Positions 8,101-8,906 of a stretch of 8,906 nucleotides of DNA are shown here, one piece after another. The stretch spans positions 1 to 8,906 of the forward strand of contig JAQVOT010000039.1 of assembly GCA_028702415.1 (NCBI GenBank), given 5' to 3'. Within the stretch, counting starts at the first letter, position 1. Each line of letters starts with the position of its first letter. The DNA comes from Eubacteriales bacterium (lineage in GTDB: Bacteria > Bacillota > Clostridia > Peptostreptococcales > Anaerovoracaceae). The notes under the pieces were generated by a model, which ran no database searches, was not told the DNA's origin, and worked only from the letters and a program-made list of their open reading frames with translations. The translations under genes and the position numbers were made by a program.

Positions 8101-8906
8101 TATAAAGGCCAAGCTTCTTATTGTACTTGTATCTTCCTACCTTCGCCAAATCATAACGCTTAGGATCGAAGAACATGGAAGTGAAAAGCTGGTTTGCACT
8201 CTCTACTGTAGGAGGCTCACCAGGTCTCAGTTTCTTATAAATCTCTTTTAGGCCATCTTCATAATTCTTTGTTGTATCCTTTTCAATAGTTTTCAAAAGC
8301 CTAGGTTCCGCTCCGAAAATATCTATAATTTCCTCATCAGTACCAATGCCGAGAGCTCTCAGTAAAGTAGTGATAGGTTGTTTTCTTGTTCTGTCGACTC
8401 TAACTGAAAGGACTTCATTAGAGTCTGTTTCGTATTCAAGCCAGGCGCCCCTGTTTGGGATGACCTGCGTTGAAAACAATCTCTTGCCCGACTTATCAAT
8501 TTCCTTACCAAAGTAAGGACCCGGTGAACGAACAAGCTGTGTAACAACAACTCTCTCGGCACCGTTGTAAATAAAGGTTCCCTTTTCTGTCATAAGAGGG
8601 AAATCTCCCATGAACACTTCCTGATCCTTTACTTCTTTTACTTCTCCGTTTTCCTTATTAATAAGGCGTACTCTTACCTTTAGAGGGGCGGCATATGTCA
8701 CATCACGCTCCTTACATTCCTCCTGACTATACTTTGGAGGATCCGAAAGTGAGTAGTCGATGAATTCGAGGATCAGATTATCTGAATACTCATTTATTGG
8801 AGAAACATCCTCAAAAACTTCACGAAGACCTTCTTCAACAAACCATTTATACGAATCAGTCTGAATCTGAATCAGATTTGGCATCTCTGCCACTTCGTTG
8901 ATTTGT
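5159..8906 (-). CDS. rpoB: DNA-directed RNA polymerase subunit beta (5' end outside window)
   Basis: Beta forms the polymerase active-site cleft with beta-prime and is the target of rifampicin. The reading frame runs off the right edge: codons before the GTG at 8893 read QINE, matching the family's ISEVLELPNL region, so only about 20 N-terminal codons are missing. The GTG is not the start. Numbering from that valine, the rifampicin pocket is at about 468-520 ([13 protein letters not shown] to HYGRMCPIE). D479, H489 and S494, equivalent to E. coli D516, H526 and S531, are all wild type. E773 and D774 near the secondary channel and catalytic-centre lysines K925 (GDKMAGRHG) and K933 (GNKGV) are present. 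The C-terminal region that packs on beta-prime ([20 protein letters not shown] and onward, from about 1055) is intact. The last 64 residues hold 34 Asp/Glu and a single Lys, a longer acidic tail than in B. subtilis. Stop codon is TAG, 16 nt before rpoC. Confidence 0.99.
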   Translation of the reverse strand, partial: QINEVAEMPNLIQIQTDSYKWFVEEGLREVFEDVSPINEYSDNLILEFIDYSLSDPPKYSQEECKERDVTYAAPLKVRVRLINKENGEVKEVKDQEVFMGDFPLMTEKGTFIYNGAERVVVTQLVRSPGPYFGKEIDKSGKRLFSTQVIPNRGAWLEYETDSNEVLSVRVDRTRKQPITTLLRALGIGTDEEIIDIFGAEPRLLKTIEKDTTKNYEDGLKEIYKKLRPGEPPTVESANQLFTSMFFDPKRYDLAKVGRYKYNKKLGLYNRIVGNIVAEDVVDPNTGEILAEAGQKISKDQAWQIENAGVEHLMVRSNFDDRESTKVIGNQFVEISNYIDFDISDLKIAEKVYYPVLMEILKENRDAGEDELKEALKLRKNDLSPKHILVADVVASVSYLLNLNYGIGDTDDIDHLGNRRLRTVGELLQNQIRIGLSRMERTIKERMNTQDIAEVTPQSLMNIRPVTAAIKEFFGSSQLSQFMDQTNPLAELTHKRRLSALGPGGLSRERAGFEVRDVHHSHYGRMCPIETPEGPNIGLIGSLTTYGLINQYGFIESPYRVVDKETGIVSEEIHYLTADDEEDKIVAQANEPLDSKGQFVNLKVAARGKGGDIALVPRESVDYMDVSPKQVVSVATAMIPFLENDDANRALMGSNMQRQAVPLMVTEAPIVGTGMEYKAARDSGVAQLAENAGTISFVDSDRIVITRDDDGSKEEHRLLKFKRSNQGTCINQRPIVFKGEHVEKGEVIADGPSTSNGEVALGKNLLVGFMTWEGYNYEDAIILNERLIMEDVLTSIHIEKYESEARDTKLGPEEITRDIPNVGEDALRDLDEDGIVRIGAEVNSGDILVGKVTPKGETELTAEERLLRAIFGEKAREVRDTSLKVPHGETGIVVDVKIFSRENGDELPPGVNKLVRVYIATKRKIQVGDKMAGRHGNKGVISSVLPEEDMPFLENGQSLQIMLNPLGVPSRMNVGQVLEVHLGLAAKSKDWYIATPVFDGATEMDIIELLKETGYEETGKLKLRDGRTGEYFDSEVTVGYMYMLKLHHLVDDKIHARSTGPYSLVTQQPLGGKAQFGGQRFGEMEVWALEAYGAAYTLQEILTVKSDDIVGRVKTYEAIVKGESIPESGLPESFKVLIKEMQSLCLDVKVLDKNSEEIELREDMDADGFVAIEKIADKSLVEKAGLEIELEEGFEETEEPEDEEDIVDFEEVVEPDFILEEEEIEDLNEEDIAKIEEVESAPDVEPVED

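Noticed and set aside
8891..8893. GTG as the rpoB start codon
   Set aside because: The frame continues upstream with residues matching conserved beta sequence. The true start is beyond the window.

Overview
The window is a piece of a Gram-positive, Bacillota-type chromosome, probably Clostridia or a close relative. Four of its five genes are core information-processing genes. The lineage call rests on four points: S12 is the 138-residue Bacillota form beginning MPTINQL; the beta-prime subunit lacks the large insertion in the trigger loop seen in E. coli; beta is close to Bacillus and clostridial proteins, including the rifampicin region; and base composition looks to be in the low-to-mid 40s percent G+C (judged by eye). 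I cannot name a genus.

Layout, left to right. (1) 1-302, minus: start of rpsG (ribosomal protein S7), cut by the window edge, with a GTG start. (2) 303-496: a 194-nt rpsL-rpsG intercistronic region with three successive hairpins. (3) 497-913, minus: complete rpsL (S12). (4) 914-1069: a compact divergent control region. A strong sigma-A-type promoter faces left into rpsL and another faces right into the next gene, and their -35 boxes abut. The transcribed rpsL leader can form overlapping, mutually exclusive hairpins around a second possible start site. (5) 1070-1384, plus: a small three-helix membrane protein with its own ribosome binding site, the only gene on this strand. (6) 1397-1440: a terminator hairpin between two convergent genes. 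(7) 1450-5142, minus: complete rpoC. (8) 5159-8906, minus: rpoB, missing only about its first 20 codons. rpoB and rpoC are 16 nt apart and clearly co-transcribed.

The order rpoB-rpoC-rpsL-rpsG is the classical Bacillota arrangement linking RNA polymerase to the str operon. The unusual part is the 500-bp joint, where a membrane-protein gene lies in reverse between rpoC and rpsL. It shares back-to-back promoter DNA with the str operon and a terminator region with rpoBC. Transcription running through from rpoC into rpsL would be antisense to this gene, so its expression may be tied to that of the translation and transcription machinery. The rest is well conserved. Drug-contact residues in rpsL and rpoB look wild type. 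Both polymerase subunits end in strongly acidic C-terminal tails. I found no mobile elements, CRISPR arrays, tRNA or rRNA genes.
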